5,454 nucleotides of DNA from Sporosarcina sp. (lineage in GTDB: Bacteria > Bacillota > Bacilli > Bacillales_A > Planococcaceae). Made by a program: the position numbers and the translations under genes. Of the stretch, positions 5,298 through 5,454 are shown piece by piece. The notes below the pieces were generated by a model. It was not told the origin of the DNA, ran no database searches, and saw nothing but the letters and a program-made list of their open reading frames with translations. Location: positions 1 to 5,454 of the forward strand of contig JARIDM010000224.1 in NCBI GenBank assembly GCA_029263945.1. The letters are read 5' to 3'. Positions within the stretch are counted from its first letter, which is position 1. Each line of letters starts with the position of its first letter.

Positions 5298-5454
5298 TTT
5301 GCTAAAGCGTTTGTTTGATGCTAACGGTGAACCCGTTTCTGGTCAACAAGTTGCGGATGATTTTGGTGTTTCCCGTACGGCTATATGGAAATATATCAAA
5401 GAGCTTGAAAAAGAAGGCTATGAAATTGGAACCGTCCGAAAAAAAGGCTATTAT
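5275..5454 (+). CDS. birA: Biotin-protein ligase / biotin operon repressor, N-terminal part (cut by window end)
   Basis: Only the first 60 residues are present. They form the winged helix-turn-helix DNA-binding domain of a bifunctional BirA: SGQQVADDFGVSRTAIWKYI (22-41) is the helix-turn-helix, followed by ELEKEGYEI and the wing ending KKGYY (56-60), matching the recalled B. subtilis BirA. The full protein would be expected to ligate biotin to acetyl-CoA carboxylase and, with biotinyl-AMP, repress biotin genes; the ligase domain is outside the window. ATG 5275 lies in the last codons of cca (23-base overlap), with AAAGGA at 5258-5263 and an 11-base gap. ATG 5271, four bases upstream, is in the cca frame and is not the start. 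The DNA-binding domain indicates the repressor type of ligase rather than the ligase-only type. Confidence 0.95.
   Translation, partial: MTSKAKTDLLKRLFDANGEPVSGQQVADDFGVSRTAIWKYIKELEKEGYEIGTVRKKGYY

Noticed and set aside
1..5454. Mobile element, CRISPR array, phage gene, or an undescribed defence or biosynthetic system
   Set aside because: No repeats with spacers, transposase or integrase motifs, or foreign-looking cargo were seen; every long + strand gene has a recognisable family.

Overview
The window looks like a chromosomal housekeeping segment from a low-GC Gram-positive bacterium of the order Bacillales. The gene order ypjA ... ypjD-dapB-bshA-cca-birA resembles the qcr/ypj/dapB/birA region of Bacillus subtilis. 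AT-rich DNA, strong AAGGAGG-type ribosome binding sites, GTG and TTG starts, and U-tailed terminators agree with this. A bacillithiol gene (bshA) narrows it to bacillithiol-making Firmicutes. Family or genus (perhaps Planococcaceae) is a guess from recalled protein similarity.

Layout, all on the + strand. Bases 1-60 hold the last codons of an upstream gene (probably qcrC, by synteny) and its terminator. Bases 108-707 encode a six-segment membrane protein of the YpjA/DUF1405 type. Bases 779-1447 encode a membrane-anchored HEVGH zinc metallopeptidase of the YugP family, closed by a strong terminator at 1460-1499. Bases 1448-1756 are a 309-base gap without a convincing gene. It holds that terminator, a cluster of nested inverted repeats (1563-1667), and a good sigma-A promoter at 1666-1694. 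A second good promoter (1757-1785) lies at the end of the gap. From 1805 to the window end runs one tightly packed operon: ypjD (MazG-like), dapB (lysine/diaminopimelate synthesis), bshA (first step of bacillithiol synthesis), cca (tRNA CCA end) and the first 60 codons of birA (biotin ligase/repressor). Three of its four junctions overlap (11, 4 and 23 bases). The fourth, dapB-bshA, is a 37-base gap with no terminator.

The operon joins unrelated housekeeping tasks: nucleotide-pool cleaning, cell-wall precursor and lysine supply, thiol redox buffering, tRNA maturation and biotin control. Compared with the B. subtilis order as recalled, mgsA and bshB1 are absent between dapB and bshA, and a YugP-type peptidase stands where ypjB would be expected.

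Three start sites should be placed downstream of the longest open frame: ypjD at TTG 1805, dapB at ATG 2139 and bshA at TTG 2977. I found no mobile element, CRISPR array, tRNA, rRNA or clear new system. The least explained stretch is the inverted-repeat cluster upstream of ypjD.
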